A stretch of DNA of 64,000 nucleotides from Deinococcales bacterium (GTDB taxonomy: Bacteria > Deinococcota > Deinococci > Deinococcales > JAAFIG01): positions 1-64,000 of the forward strand of contig JANXTZ010000018.1 of the NCBI GenBank assembly GCA_025352125.1, given 5' to 3'. The position numbers and the translations under genes are program-made. The notes beneath the pieces are model-generated. The model ran no database searches, had not been told where the DNA came from, and was given only the letters and a program-made list of their open reading frames with translations. Of this stretch, positions 43,313 to 51,482 are shown one piece after another; the stretch's first letter is position 1; each line of letters starts with the position of its first letter.

Positions 43313-44734
43313 TCAATTGATTTTCGCGTACAAACCTTTAAACCGCCCGTAAGCTTCCTCGAAATTTCCACGTGGGTCAGCGACCAATTGCGGTTTTGGT
43401 GCAAACTTTAACGTATCTTCGCAACTCGAGAACACGCCGCTTGCCACACCCGCCAGCAATGCCGCACCCTTGGCGGAAGCACTGGAAATTTCGCTGGTGT
43501 AAAGCGGGCGCTGCAAGGTGTCAGCCAGCAATTGTCGCCAGAGTTGAACCCTTGTGCCACCGCCAGCAAGCCGCAAGCTTGGGACTTCAATTCCAGTCTC
43601 GAGCAGCGCCTCAAAGCCGTCACGCACTGCAAATGCCACGCCCTCAAAGGCGGCTCGCATCAGATGCCCTCGGGTGTGTGAAAGCGCCAATCCAACCCAC
43701 GCCCCTCGAGCATTCGGATTGAGGTGCGGTGTGCGTTCGCCCATCAGGTACGGCAAAAAACTCAGACGATTTGTATTTTCAACCGCAAACGCCTCGAGGT
43801 AGGCGGTTTCCCAGTCCAAACCGAGCATTCCCCGCACCCATTCGAGCGCCAATCCAGCGTTTTGCATGGCTGCCATCGCGTACCAACCTTTGGGTGTGAC
43901 AGCACGGTACAAGTGCGTGCGCAAGCTGCTGTCAATAATCGCGGCATCTCGAGGGGCGACAATTTGCGCCCCCGAACCAATTGAAAGTTGCACCATTCCA
44001 GGTTGCAGGATGCCACTGCCGAACATTGCCGTTGGCGTGTCGCCGCCACCCATTGCAACGGGAATTCCTGCCCGTAAACCCAGTTGGCTGGCTGCGCCGC
44101 TCGTGAGTGTCCCAGCAATTTCACTCGAGCCTTTCAACGGCGCAAATAACTTTTGGGGAAGCTCGAGTTTTTCCATAATCTCAAACGCCCAGTCGTCTCG
44201 CTCGAGGTCGTAAAGCAGGGTGCCGCTTGCGTCTGAAGGCTCACCAAAGGCTTGTTTGGTCAGTTGAAAGCGCAGCCAGTCTTTGGGTTGAAACGCCCAA
44301 CGCGCAGTTTTGAGAATCTCAGGCTCATGCCTTTTTAACCACAACAAACTTGCCCCCGCCATGCCCGTGACCAGCGGATTTGCCAGCCGTTGCAAGGTTT
44401 GAGGCTCGAGATTTCTGTACTGTTCTATTTCTAAACTCGAGCGTGTGTCAGCCCACAAGATGGCGTTTCGCAAGGCTTGACCGCTTGCATCGGACAGCAC
44501 CACGCCGTGCATCTGACCCGAAAAACCAATGGCATTGATTTTATTTTCGTGACCAAGCTCAAAGGTTGCCGCGCGCGCCGCAGTCCACCAGTCGTTGGGG
44601 TTGGATTCCGCCCAGCCAGCTTGCGGCGCATGAACGGTGTAGGCTCGAGTTGCCTCGGCAACAATTTGAGCGTTTTCGTCAAGTAAAATTGCTTTTAGTG
44701 AACCCGTTCCCAAATCCAGACCAAGCAGCATCAT
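43313..44734 (-). CDS. xylB: FGGY-family carbohydrate kinase, xylulokinase-like
   Basis: A 473-residue kinase with the FGGY fold: LLGLDLGTGSLKAILLDE at the N-terminus, GFSGQMHGVVL (the xylulokinase substrate motif), and GGGTRVQLWRQLLAD near the C-terminus. It converts D-xylulose (or a related ketose) to its 5-phosphate. Together with polyol dehydrogenases at 49.4-52.5 kb, this gives a pathway from pentitols or hexitols to ketose phosphates. The start ATGATG has GAGGTG just upstream, so either ATG may be used. Confidence 0.85.
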   Translation of the reverse strand: MMLLGLDLGTGSLKAILLDENAQIVAEATRAYTVHAPQAGWAESNPNDWWTAARAATFELGHENKINAIGFSGQMHGVVLSDASGQALRNAILWADTRSSLEIEQYRNLEPQTLQRLANPLVTGMAGASLLWLKRHEPEILKTARWAFQPKDWLRFQLTKQAFGEPSDASGTLLYDLERDDWAFEIMEKLELPQKLFAPLKGSSEIAGTLTSGAASQLGLRAGIPVAMGGGDTPTAMFGSGILQPGMVQLSIGSGAQIVAPRDAAIIDSSLRTHLYRAVTPKGWYAMAAMQNAGLALEWVRGMLGLDWETAYLEAFAVENTNRLSFLPYLMGERTPHLNPNARGAWVGLALSHTRGHLMRAAFEGVAFAVRDGFEALLETGIEVPSLRLAGGGTRVQLWRQLLADTLQRPLYTSEISSASAKGAALLAGVASGVFSSCEDTLKFAPKPQLVADPRGNFEEAYGRFKGLYAKIN

Positions 44735-44778
44735 TCACCTCGAGAATATTTTGCAAAGTAAATCATTTGAAAATCAGA

Positions 44779-45798
44779 TTACTTCTTTTTGGCTGGCGGC
44801 GCACAACTCCCGCGCCGAATCAAAGTGCCTGGGAAACGTTTGCGCACCACGCGTTTCAAATCGCGGCTTTGAATCGCATCGATCACGATTTTGGCGGCGG
44901 CAAGACCCATGTCCTCGATGGGTTGAATAATCACGTCGAGCGGTGGGTCTACCAGACTGGTCCAAGAATAATCGTCGAAGGTCAAAAACGAGACATCTTC
45001 AGGAATCCGCAATTTCAGTTCCCTGATGGCTCTAAACGCACCGGCGGCTTCGTTGCCGGTCATCGAAAAAATGGCGGTGGGCGGCTCGGGAAGGCGCAGC
45101 AACTCGAGCGTCAAATTGTACGCACCCTCCTCGCTCAAGGTCGCGCCGTGTTGATAGGCTTTTGGCAGGCGCAAGCCGAGGGATTTCATGACGTTTGGAA
45201 AAGCCTTGCCGCGTTCGTCTTGCAGTTTTTCGGCGTCGAACACGGTCAATGCCGCAATGCGCTTGTGACCCAAATCGTGCAGGTAACGCACACCCATTTG
45301 CACACACTCGGCATTCTCGAGGAGCACATGTCCAAACGGGCTGCCAGCCAGAAAGTGATCAATCTCGAGAATATACGTCCCCTGTTCAAAAAGGCGCTTT
45401 AAATACTCGAGGTTGCCCGAACCGAACGCCGAGCGCACGATGAGACCACTAACGCGGTGTCCGTGAAACATTCGCAAGTTTTCAAGCTCCAAGTTGCTGT
45501 CGTATTCGTTGTCAGCAACGATTAAGGCGTAACCTCTAGCGTGCACGGCTTTGGCAACCGTGCGGGTGAGTTGGGCAAAGAACGGTTCGATGATGTTACC
45601 GACCATCAAGCCGATGGTGTGGCTGTGACCGCGCCGCAATGCCCCCGCCGTGCGGTCGGGTTCGTAATTGAGGTCGTTAATGGCTTTGGTGACACGCTCG
45701 AGCGTCGCTTTGGTCAAGAGTTGCGGTTCGTTGATGGCACGTTTTGCAGTTGTCGCAGAGACTCCAGCCCTTCTGGCAACATCGTGAATATTGGTCAC
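44779..45798 (-). CDS. LacI-family repressor of the polyol locus
   Basis: A 339-residue regulator. The HTH is NIHDVARRAGVSATTAKRAI and the hinge helix DRTAGALRRGHSHTIGLM. The ligand domain shows VSGLIVRSAFGSGN and ISMTGNEAAGAFRAIRELKLRIP-like sequence. It starts with GTG 45798, and that codon lies inside one of three CACGTG palindromes. It should repress both its own gene and the divergent transporter operon until a polyol is present. It precedes xylB with a 44-bp gap. Confidence 0.88.
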   Translation of the reverse strand: MTNIHDVARRAGVSATTAKRAINEPQLLTKATLERVTKAINDLNYEPDRTAGALRRGHSHTIGLMVGNIIEPFFAQLTRTVAKAVHARGYALIVADNEYDSNLELENLRMFHGHRVSGLIVRSAFGSGNLEYLKRLFEQGTYILEIDHFLAGSPFGHVLLENAECVQMGVRYLHDLGHKRIAALTVFDAEKLQDERGKAFPNVMKSLGLRLPKAYQHGATLSEEGAYNLTLELLRLPEPPTAIFSMTGNEAAGAFRAIRELKLRIPEDVSFLTFDDYSWTSLVDPPLDVIIQPIEDMGLAAAKIVIDAIQSRDLKRVVRKRFPGTLIRRGSCAPPAKKK

Positions 45799-45805
45799 GT
45801 GAGCA
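45792..45805. promoter_or_regulatory. LacI operator O1 (overlaps the lacI start codon)
   Basis: TGGTCACGTGAGCA is an inverted repeat centred on CACGTG. It spans the GTG start of the LacI-type gene. Compare O2 and O3. Confidence 0.6.
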
Positions 45806-45853
45806 TTCTAACCACAAGGGCTTTACAAATGTAAGTTTGATCGTGTAGAGTTC

Positions 45854-45867
45854 TGGACACGTGACCA
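45854..45867. promoter_or_regulatory. LacI operator O2
   Basis: TGGACACGTGACCA, identical to O3 in all 14 bases. It is centred 62 bp from O1 and 93 bp from O3, a layout that would permit looping. Confidence 0.65.
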
Positions 45868-45936
45868 TTTAGAAGATTCTTGAATTCCTGCATTTTGCAT
45901 GGCTCGAGAAACCAAATTTTTAGTGTAGTTTTGTTT

Positions 45937-45966
45937 TTGACGAAAATGGACACGTGACCATTTAAA
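45937..45966 (+). promoter_or_regulatory. Probable promoter of the polyol transporter operon
   Basis: TTGACG, an 18-bp spacer holding operator O3, then TTTAAA. It lies about 100 bp before the binding-protein ATG. The -10 match is weak. Confidence 0.4.
45947..45960. promoter_or_regulatory. LacI operator O3 inside the transporter promoter
   Basis: TGGACACGTGACCA lies between a TTGACG -35 (45937-45942) and a TTTAAA-like -10 (about 45961-45966). Repressor bound here would block RNA polymerase at the promoter of the binding-protein operon. Confidence 0.65.
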
Positions 45967-46068
45967 GATTTTAGCCAGGTTTCTCGAGGGGGTGAAATCA
46001 CCAGCGCCACAATTGGAAGTCTCAAATCGGTAACAAAAAGTCCTTTCAAGCAAAAAACAGGAGATCAG

Positions 46069-47433
46069 ATGAAATCAAAAACTTGGATCATTGGTGCAGG
46101 CTTGGCAACGAGCGCCGTTGTTGCCGCCATCGCAACCGCCGCGATTGCACAGGGACCCGTGACAGTCACAATTGCCACGGTCAACAACTCGGACATGAAA
46201 ACCATGGAAAGCCTGACTTCGGTTTTTGAAGCCGCCAATCCAGACATCAAACTCAAATGGAATGTGCTGCCAGAGAACGAATTGCGCCAAAAAGTCACCA
46301 CCGACATTGCCACGGGTGCGGGCAGCTATGACGTTGCCACCATCGGCACATACGAGGTGCCAATCTGGGCAAAAAACGGTTGGCTAAACTCGGTGGATGA
46401 TTTGTTCACCAAGAACGCCAGCATCAAATCAAGTTATGACCTGAACGATATTCTGACGCCAGTCAGACTCGGTCTGTCCTACAACAAAACCCTCTACGCC
46501 CTGCCGTTTTACGCCGAATCGAGCATGACGTTTTACAACAAGGCTGCCTTTGCCGCCAACAAGCTGACCATGCCGGTCAAGCCAACCTGGAATCAAATTG
46601 CGGGCTTCGCCGCCAAGCTGCACAAGCCACAAAATGGTTTTTACGGCATATGCCTGCGCGGACTTCCGGGCTGGGGCGAGAACATGGCGGTTTTCACCAC
46701 CATGGTTAACACTTTCGGGGGACGCTGGTTTGACCCACAATGGAACGCAACTGTTGACTCACCAGCTTGGAAAGCGGCTTTAACCTTTTACGTCAACCTC
46801 CAAAAGAAGTACGGCGCTCCTGGTTCGACGGGCAACGGCTTCACCGAAAACCTGACCTACATGAGCCAAAACAAGTGTGGCATGTGGATTGACGCCACCG
46901 TCGCCGCAGGCTTCTTGAAAGACCCCAAGCAATCCAAGATCGTGGACACCGTCGGCTTTGCCAACGCCCCAACCGGTCCTGGCACACCAAAGGGCAGCAA
47001 TTGGCTCTGGTCATGGTCACTCGCCATTCCAAAGTCGAGCAAAGTTGCCGATGCCGCCTTCAAGTTCATCACCTGGGCAACCAGCAAGGAATACATTGCC
47101 CTGGTCGCCAAGACCAACGGCACATGGGCGAGCGTTCCTCCAGGAACCCGCAAGAGCACCTACGCCAACCCAGAATACCAAAAAGCCGCCGGTGATTTCG
47201 CGGGCATCACGCTCGACTCGATCAACCGTGCTGACCCAACCAATGCCACCAAAGACCCAGTGCCTTACGTCGGCGTGCAATTCGTTGGCATTCCAGAATT
47301 CCAAGCTTTAGGTACACAGGTCGGACAGTACATTGCGGGCGCACTCGCAGGTCAATACAGTGTGAGCCAAGCGCTCAAGCTTGGACAAGCCGCCGCGACC
47401 AAAGTCGCCAAAGAGGGCGGTTACAAGAAGTAA
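46069..47433 (+). CDS. Polyol/sugar ABC transporter substrate-binding protein
   Basis: A 454-residue family 1 binding protein, with signal peptide (ending AIATAAIAQG) and mature start VTVTIATVNNSDMKTMESL. The DIATGAGSYDVATIGTYEVP and FYAESSMTFYNK stretches resemble sorbitol/mannitol-binding proteins. The ribosome-binding site is AGGAGATC. It is the first gene of the operon and should be made in excess over the permeases, which follow a strong hairpin. Unusually for this window, the whole gene lacks CTCGAG, perhaps reflecting strong codon selection. Confidence 0.9.
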   Translation: MKSKTWIIGAGLATSAVVAAIATAAIAQGPVTVTIATVNNSDMKTMESLTSVFEAANPDIKLKWNVLPENELRQKVTTDIATGAGSYDVATIGTYEVPIWAKNGWLNSVDDLFTKNASIKSSYDLNDILTPVRLGLSYNKTLYALPFYAESSMTFYNKAAFAANKLTMPVKPTWNQIAGFAAKLHKPQNGFYGICLRGLPGWGENMAVFTTMVNTFGGRWFDPQWNATVDSPAWKAALTFYVNLQKKYGAPGSTGNGFTENLTYMSQNKCGMWIDATVAAGFLKDPKQSKIVDTVGFANAPTGPGTPKGSNWLWSWSLAIPKSSKVADAAFKFITWATSKEYIALVAKTNGTWASVPPGTRKSTYANPEYQKAAGDFAGITLDSINRADPTNATKDPVPYVGVQFVGIPEFQALGTQVGQYIAGALAGQYSVSQALKLGQAAATKVAKEGGYKK

Positions 47434-47441
47434 CCCTTCTT

Positions 47442-47486
47442 GCTCGGGTGACACGATCCTCCTCCTCACGGTCGTGACACCCGAGC
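47442..47486 (+). terminator. Strong hairpin between binding-protein and permease genes
   Basis: GCTCGGGTGACACGA and TCGTGACACCCGAGC form a 15-bp stem with a single mismatch, a 15-base loop, then CTTTTC. Such intercistronic hairpins partly terminate transcription and protect the upstream mRNA, so the binding protein is made in excess. Confidence 0.7.
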
Positions 47487-47632
47487 CTTTTCGGGCAGGT
47501 TAGAACAGTTCTAATCTGCCCCACAACAATTTGCAAAATAAATATTGCCTCGAGATGGTGGTTGTTTGAGGCTCGAGAGCTGGCTTTTATTGCCCAAAAA
47601 ATACAAGAGACAAAATGAATTTGAGGTCAAAC

Positions 47633-48553
47633 ATGACAGCCCAACCCAGCACAACCAAACTGAGTAAATCATCTGGGCGCACCTCGAGATTGCCCGCGCT
47701 GTTGTTGTTGCTGCCCGCGCTGGGGTACTTGATTTTGACGACCCAAGTGCCGTTCATCATGACGATTTATTACAGCCTGTTCAGGTACTCTCTGGTCGAT
47801 CCGTTCAGGCGTCCATTCATCGGACTCGAGAATTACTTGACGCTGTTTACCGATCCTCAGTCTGTTCCAGTGCTGGTCAATACCTTGGTGCTGGTTTTGA
47901 GCGTGATTGCCATCACGGTGGTGTTCGGTGCGGCGCTGGCACTCTTATTTAACCGCAAATTTTTTGGTCGCAACCTCGCCAGAACCTTGCTGATCGGACC
48001 GTTTTTTGTCATGCCCGTCGTGACCGCTTTAATCTGGAAAAATTCACTTTTAAATCCGGTGTTCGGCTTGTTTGGCGTGGTGTCTCGAGCCTTCGGGGTG
48101 ACGGCAATCGACTGGTTGGCGCAGTTCCCAATGCTCTCGATCATCATGATGGTCACCTGGGAATGGACGCCATTTGCCATGCTGATCTTGCTGACCAGCC
48201 TGCAATCCCTGCCCATCGATCAGCTCGAGGCGGCAAGGCTGGATGGCGTCAACAATGTTCAAGAGTTCTGGTACATCATTTTGCCCCACTGGACGCGGGC
48301 GTTTGAAGTGGTGGTGCTTCTCGAGGCAATATTTATTTTGCAAATTTACGGCGAGATTTACATTGCCACCAGCGGCGGTCCTGGCACGGCGACCACCAAC
48401 CTGCCATTTTTCATTTTTCAAAAAGCCTTCGGTGAGTACAGCATCGGCATGGCATCGGCGGCGGGTGTGATCGCCGTGATTCTGGCAAACATCGTGACCG
48501 CCCTGTTCTTGCGCCTGGTCAACCGCAATGTCAACGTGAAGGAAGTGAAATGA
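47633..48553 (+). CDS. Sugar/polyol ABC transporter permease (MalF-like)
   Basis: A 306-residue inner-membrane protein. The first helix is ALLLLLPALGYLILTT and the EAA loop is DQLEAARLDGVNNVQEFWYIILP. I chose the ATG at 47633 because TGAGGT lies five bases upstream; the track ATG at 47615 has a poorer site. The stop overlaps the next permease start (ATGA). Confidence 0.88.
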   Translation: MTAQPSTTKLSKSSGRTSRLPALLLLLPALGYLILTTQVPFIMTIYYSLFRYSLVDPFRRPFIGLENYLTLFTDPQSVPVLVNTLVLVLSVIAITVVFGAALALLFNRKFFGRNLARTLLIGPFFVMPVVTALIWKNSLLNPVFGLFGVVSRAFGVTAIDWLAQFPMLSIIMMVTWEWTPFAMLILLTSLQSLPIDQLEAARLDGVNNVQEFWYIILPHWTRAFEVVVLLEAIFILQIYGEIYIATSGGPGTATTNLPFFIFQKAFGEYSIGMASAAGVIAVILANIVTALFLRLVNRNVNVKEVK

Positions 48554-49410
48554 TGACCGCAGCGAGACGATCAAGCCCTCAGAAACCCCCGAGCCACCCG
48601 TGGCGCATGTTTCAAAACGTTTCCCTGGGTTTGCTGGCATGGTTGATTGCCCTGGCGTTTTTCTTCCCCATTTTGTGGATGATCTTCAGCGCCTTCAAAA
48701 CCGAAGACCAAGCCTTTGCCACACCGCCCATCATTTTCTTCCAGCCCATATTCGACAATTTTGTCAAAGCCTTCGCCAAGTACGGACACGCGCTCTTAAA
48801 TTCTTTGTTGGTCGCTTTCGGCTCGACAATTCTTTCATTTGTGCTCGGTTTGCCCGCCGCGTTTTCAATGGTTTTTTATCCCACCAAACGCAGTCGAGGC
48901 ACGCTCTTGTGGTTTGTCTCAACCAAAATGATGCCGCCCGTCGGTGTGATCGTACCCTTGTACCTGATTTTCAAAGACCTTCATCTGCTCGACACCGTTT
49001 GGGGTTTGACCCTGATGTACACCACCATGAACATGCCCCTGGTGATCTGGATGATGCACTCCTACATCTCCGAAATCCCCAGCGAAATTCTCGAGGCTGC
49101 CAAGGTGGACGGTGCAAGCCTGATGCAAGAATTCTTCAACATTGCCATGCCACTCGCCACACCAGGCATTGCTTCGACCGCACTCTTGTGCCTGATTTTT
49201 GCCTGGAACGAAGCTTTTTTTGCCCTCAACCTGACCAACGTCGATGCCGCGCCGCTCTCGGTGTACATCAGCGCCTTCAAGACCTCCGAAGGTTTGTTCT
49301 GGGCTGGGCTTTCCGCCGCCGCAACATTGGTGATTCTGCCCGTGATGGCGTTCGGTTGGTCGGCACAACGACAATTGATTCAAGGCTTGACCATGGGAGC
49401 CGTGAAATAA
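48550..49410 (+). CDS. Sugar/polyol ABC transporter permease (MalG-like)
   Basis: A 286-residue membrane protein, with EAA loop SEILEAAKVDGASLMQEFFNIAMP and a first helix LLAWLIALAFFFPILWMIF. It pairs with the previous permease. As in the amino-sugar operon, no ATPase gene is present. The stop TAA shares its last base with the following ATG. Confidence 0.9.
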   Translation: MMTAARRSSPQKPPSHPWRMFQNVSLGLLAWLIALAFFFPILWMIFSAFKTEDQAFATPPIIFFQPIFDNFVKAFAKYGHALLNSLLVAFGSTILSFVLGLPAAFSMVFYPTKRSRGTLLWFVSTKMMPPVGVIVPLYLIFKDLHLLDTVWGLTLMYTTMNMPLVIWMMHSYISEIPSEILEAAKVDGASLMQEFFNIAMPLATPGIASTALLCLIFAWNEAFFALNLTNVDAAPLSVYISAFKTSEGLFWAGLSAAATLVILPVMAFGWSAQRQLIQGLTMGAVK

Positions 49411-50432
49411 TGCAAACAATGCGTGCCGCCGTCATCACCGAAAAATACCATCTCGAGACTCGAGAAATCCCCACGCCCGAAGTTTCTGCTGGGGAGGTGC
49501 GCATTCGGATTGCCGTGACCGGCGTGTGTGGTACAGATTTGCACCTCTACGGCGGTCATTTCGGCGCGGTCTTTCCGCTCGTGCCAGGGCATGAAATTGC
49601 TGGCGTGGTCGATCAGGTTGGCGCTGGCGTGCGCTACCTCAAAGAGGGTGATCGGGTCGCGCTCGACCCCGTGATCTCCTGCGGCGCATGTCACCATTGC
49701 CGCCGAGGAATGCGTCACCACTGCGAAAATTATCAAGCTTTGGGCGTCACCAGGGCGGGCGGCTTTGCCGAATACGTGATCGCCCCCGAAAGCAATGTCT
49801 ACCCCGTCGGAAATCTTGATCTCGAGGTTGCCGCCTTCGCAGAACCCTTGGGCTGTATCGCCTGGGGCATCAAACGTCTGCAACCCGAACCCGCCAGCAA
49901 GGCGCTTCTGTTCGGCACTGGACCAATCGGTTTGTTGCTGATGCAGGCATTGTTGGTGTCTGGTATTTCTGAAATCACCGTGGTTGAACCCAACGCGGAA
50001 CGTCGCGCCCTCGCCATGCAGCTTGGCGCAAAACTCGCACTCGAGCCTGGTAAAGACTTAATCACCCAACTTTTTGACCTCGAGCCTTACGGCTTTGATG
50101 TTGTCACCGAAGCCACAGGCGCTCCCGCCGTGATCTCGCAAATGCTGCAATACGCCACCCCAGGCGGTAAAATCTTGTATTATGGGGTCGCTCCAGACGA
50201 TGCCAAAGTCGAAATCAGTCCTTATGAAGTCTTCAGGCGCGACCTGACCATTCTCGGCAGTTTTTCACTGCTCGGCACAACCCCGATTGCGCTCGAGTGG
50301 CTGTCCAGTAGACGGGTGCAAGTCAAGCCGCTCATCACGCACCGATTGCCAATCGAACAACTCAAACTCGCGCTCGAGTACAAAGACCACCCTGGCATGA
50401 ACGGTTCGCAAAAAGTTTTGATTGTTCCATGA
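49410..50432 (+). CDS. Zinc-dependent medium-chain dehydrogenase (sorbitol/threonine dehydrogenase-like)
   Basis: A 340-residue enzyme. Catalytic zinc ligands are in GVCGTDLHLY and PGHEIAG; the structural zinc site is CGACHHCRRGMRHHC. The Rossmann motif reads LLFGTGPIGLLLMQ. It should oxidise a polyol to a ketose with NAD. The track ORF (48600) adds 270 residues of out-of-frame read-through of the permease gene; the true start is the ATG sharing one base with its TAA. Confidence 0.9.
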   Translation: MQTMRAAVITEKYHLETREIPTPEVSAGEVRIRIAVTGVCGTDLHLYGGHFGAVFPLVPGHEIAGVVDQVGAGVRYLKEGDRVALDPVISCGACHHCRRGMRHHCENYQALGVTRAGGFAEYVIAPESNVYPVGNLDLEVAAFAEPLGCIAWGIKRLQPEPASKALLFGTGPIGLLLMQALLVSGISEITVVEPNAERRALAMQLGAKLALEPGKDLITQLFDLEPYGFDVVTEATGAPAVISQMLQYATPGGKILYYGVAPDDAKVEISPYEVFRRDLTILGSFSLLGTTPIALEWLSSRRVQVKPLITHRLPIEQLKLALEYKDHPGMNGSQKVLIVP

Positions 50433-50551
50433 TTGAATGATTTATAAAATAAAATATATAATTTACGAATGAATAGAATCAAAATCTCGAGCAAAATGCC
50501 CAAAAATGAATTTTACTTTGCCTGAAGCCCTCACCCGTCTCGCTGCGCTCG

Positions 50552-50690
50552 CCACCCTCTCCCGCTTGTGGGAGAGGGTACTAGAATTCCAAAGTAATAG
50601 GGCGTTTGGTTTCTCAAGCCTCCCTCGAGCCACACAACACAGCACCAAAGCTCCCTTCTCCTGATGTTGGGAGAACAGGATGAGGGTAGA
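50552..50690. repeat. Cluster of intergenic hairpin repeats (types B and A)
   Basis: A type B hairpin (ACCCTCTCCC, GCTTGT, GGGAGAGGGT) is followed about 75 bases later by a minus-strand type A copy containing TTCTCC, CAACATCA, GGAGAA. Both flank short unexplained sequence in the 294-bp gap between the dehydrogenase and SDR genes. The same two types occur together at 29.9-30.1 kb. Confidence 0.6.
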
Positions 50691-50726
50691 GAGTACAATC
50701 ATCCCAATTTCAAAAGGAGTCATACA

Positions 50727-51482
50727 GTGAACACACCCAATTTTAACCTCAGCAATCAAATCGTGATCGTCACTGGCGGTGGGCAAGGCATCGGTTTTGA
50801 AATCGCCCAAGCCATGCAGGCTTCAGGAGCGCATTTGGTCATTGCCGAAGCCAACGCAAGCACTGGCGAAGCCGCAGCCCACAAACTCGAGGGAGATTTT
50901 ATAGCAACTGATGTCACAGACTCGAGCAACGTGAAAAGCATGGTGCAGGCGGTCATGAAAAAGCACGGCAGAATTGATTGCATCGTCAACAACGCTGGAA
51001 TTTGCCGAAACACACCGTCCGAAGATGTTTCAGATGATGAGTGGCGTCTGGTCATGAGCGTGGATTTGGACGGCGTGTTTTACTGCTGCCGTGAAGTTGG
51101 CAAGCACATGCTGACGCGTGGCGCGGGCAGCATTATCAACATTGGTTCGATGTCGGGCAGCATTTCCAACCGACCACAACCACAATCGGCATACAACGCC
51201 GCCAAAGCTGGCGTGATTCACTTAACCAAATCTCTGGCTGGCGAATGGTCGCCGCGTGGTGTGCGTGTCAACAGCATCAGCCCTGGTTACATCGGCACAG
51301 CCATGACCAAAGCGGCGCTGGAAAACCCCGAATGGCGTGACATCTGGCTCTCGAGCACCCCAATGGGACGCTTGGGCGAACCTGCCGAAGTCGCCGCCAT
51401 AGCCGTGTTTCTGGCAAGTCCAGCCTCGAGCTTTATGACCGGCAGCGACGTGGTGGTTGACGGGGGCTATACGGTATGGTGA
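50727..51482 (+). CDS. Short-chain dehydrogenase, polyol dehydrogenase-like
   Basis: A 251-residue SDR: cofactor motif VTGGGQGIGFEIA, structural NNAGI, catalytic Tyr and Lys in SAYNAAKAG. It starts with GTG 50727, preceded by AAAGGAGT at ideal spacing; the track's upstream start is unsupported. Its stop overlaps the zinc dehydrogenase gene. With that neighbour it probably oxidises different polyols to ketoses. It follows a repeat-containing gap, so it may have its own promoter. Confidence 0.85.
   Translation: MNTPNFNLSNQIVIVTGGGQGIGFEIAQAMQASGAHLVIAEANASTGEAAAHKLEGDFIATDVTDSSNVKSMVQAVMKKHGRIDCIVNNAGICRNTPSEDVSDDEWRLVMSVDLDGVFYCCREVGKHMLTRGAGSIINIGSMSGSISNRPQPQSAYNAAKAGVIHLTKSLAGEWSPRGVRVNSISPGYIGTAMTKAALENPEWRDIWLSSTPMGRLGEPAEVAAIAVFLASPASSFMTGSDVVVDGGYTVW

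Noticed and set aside
48600-49409. N-terminal 270 codons of the 610-codon track ORF
   Set aside because: This part is the out-of-frame read of the permease gene; the dehydrogenase starts at ATG 49410.
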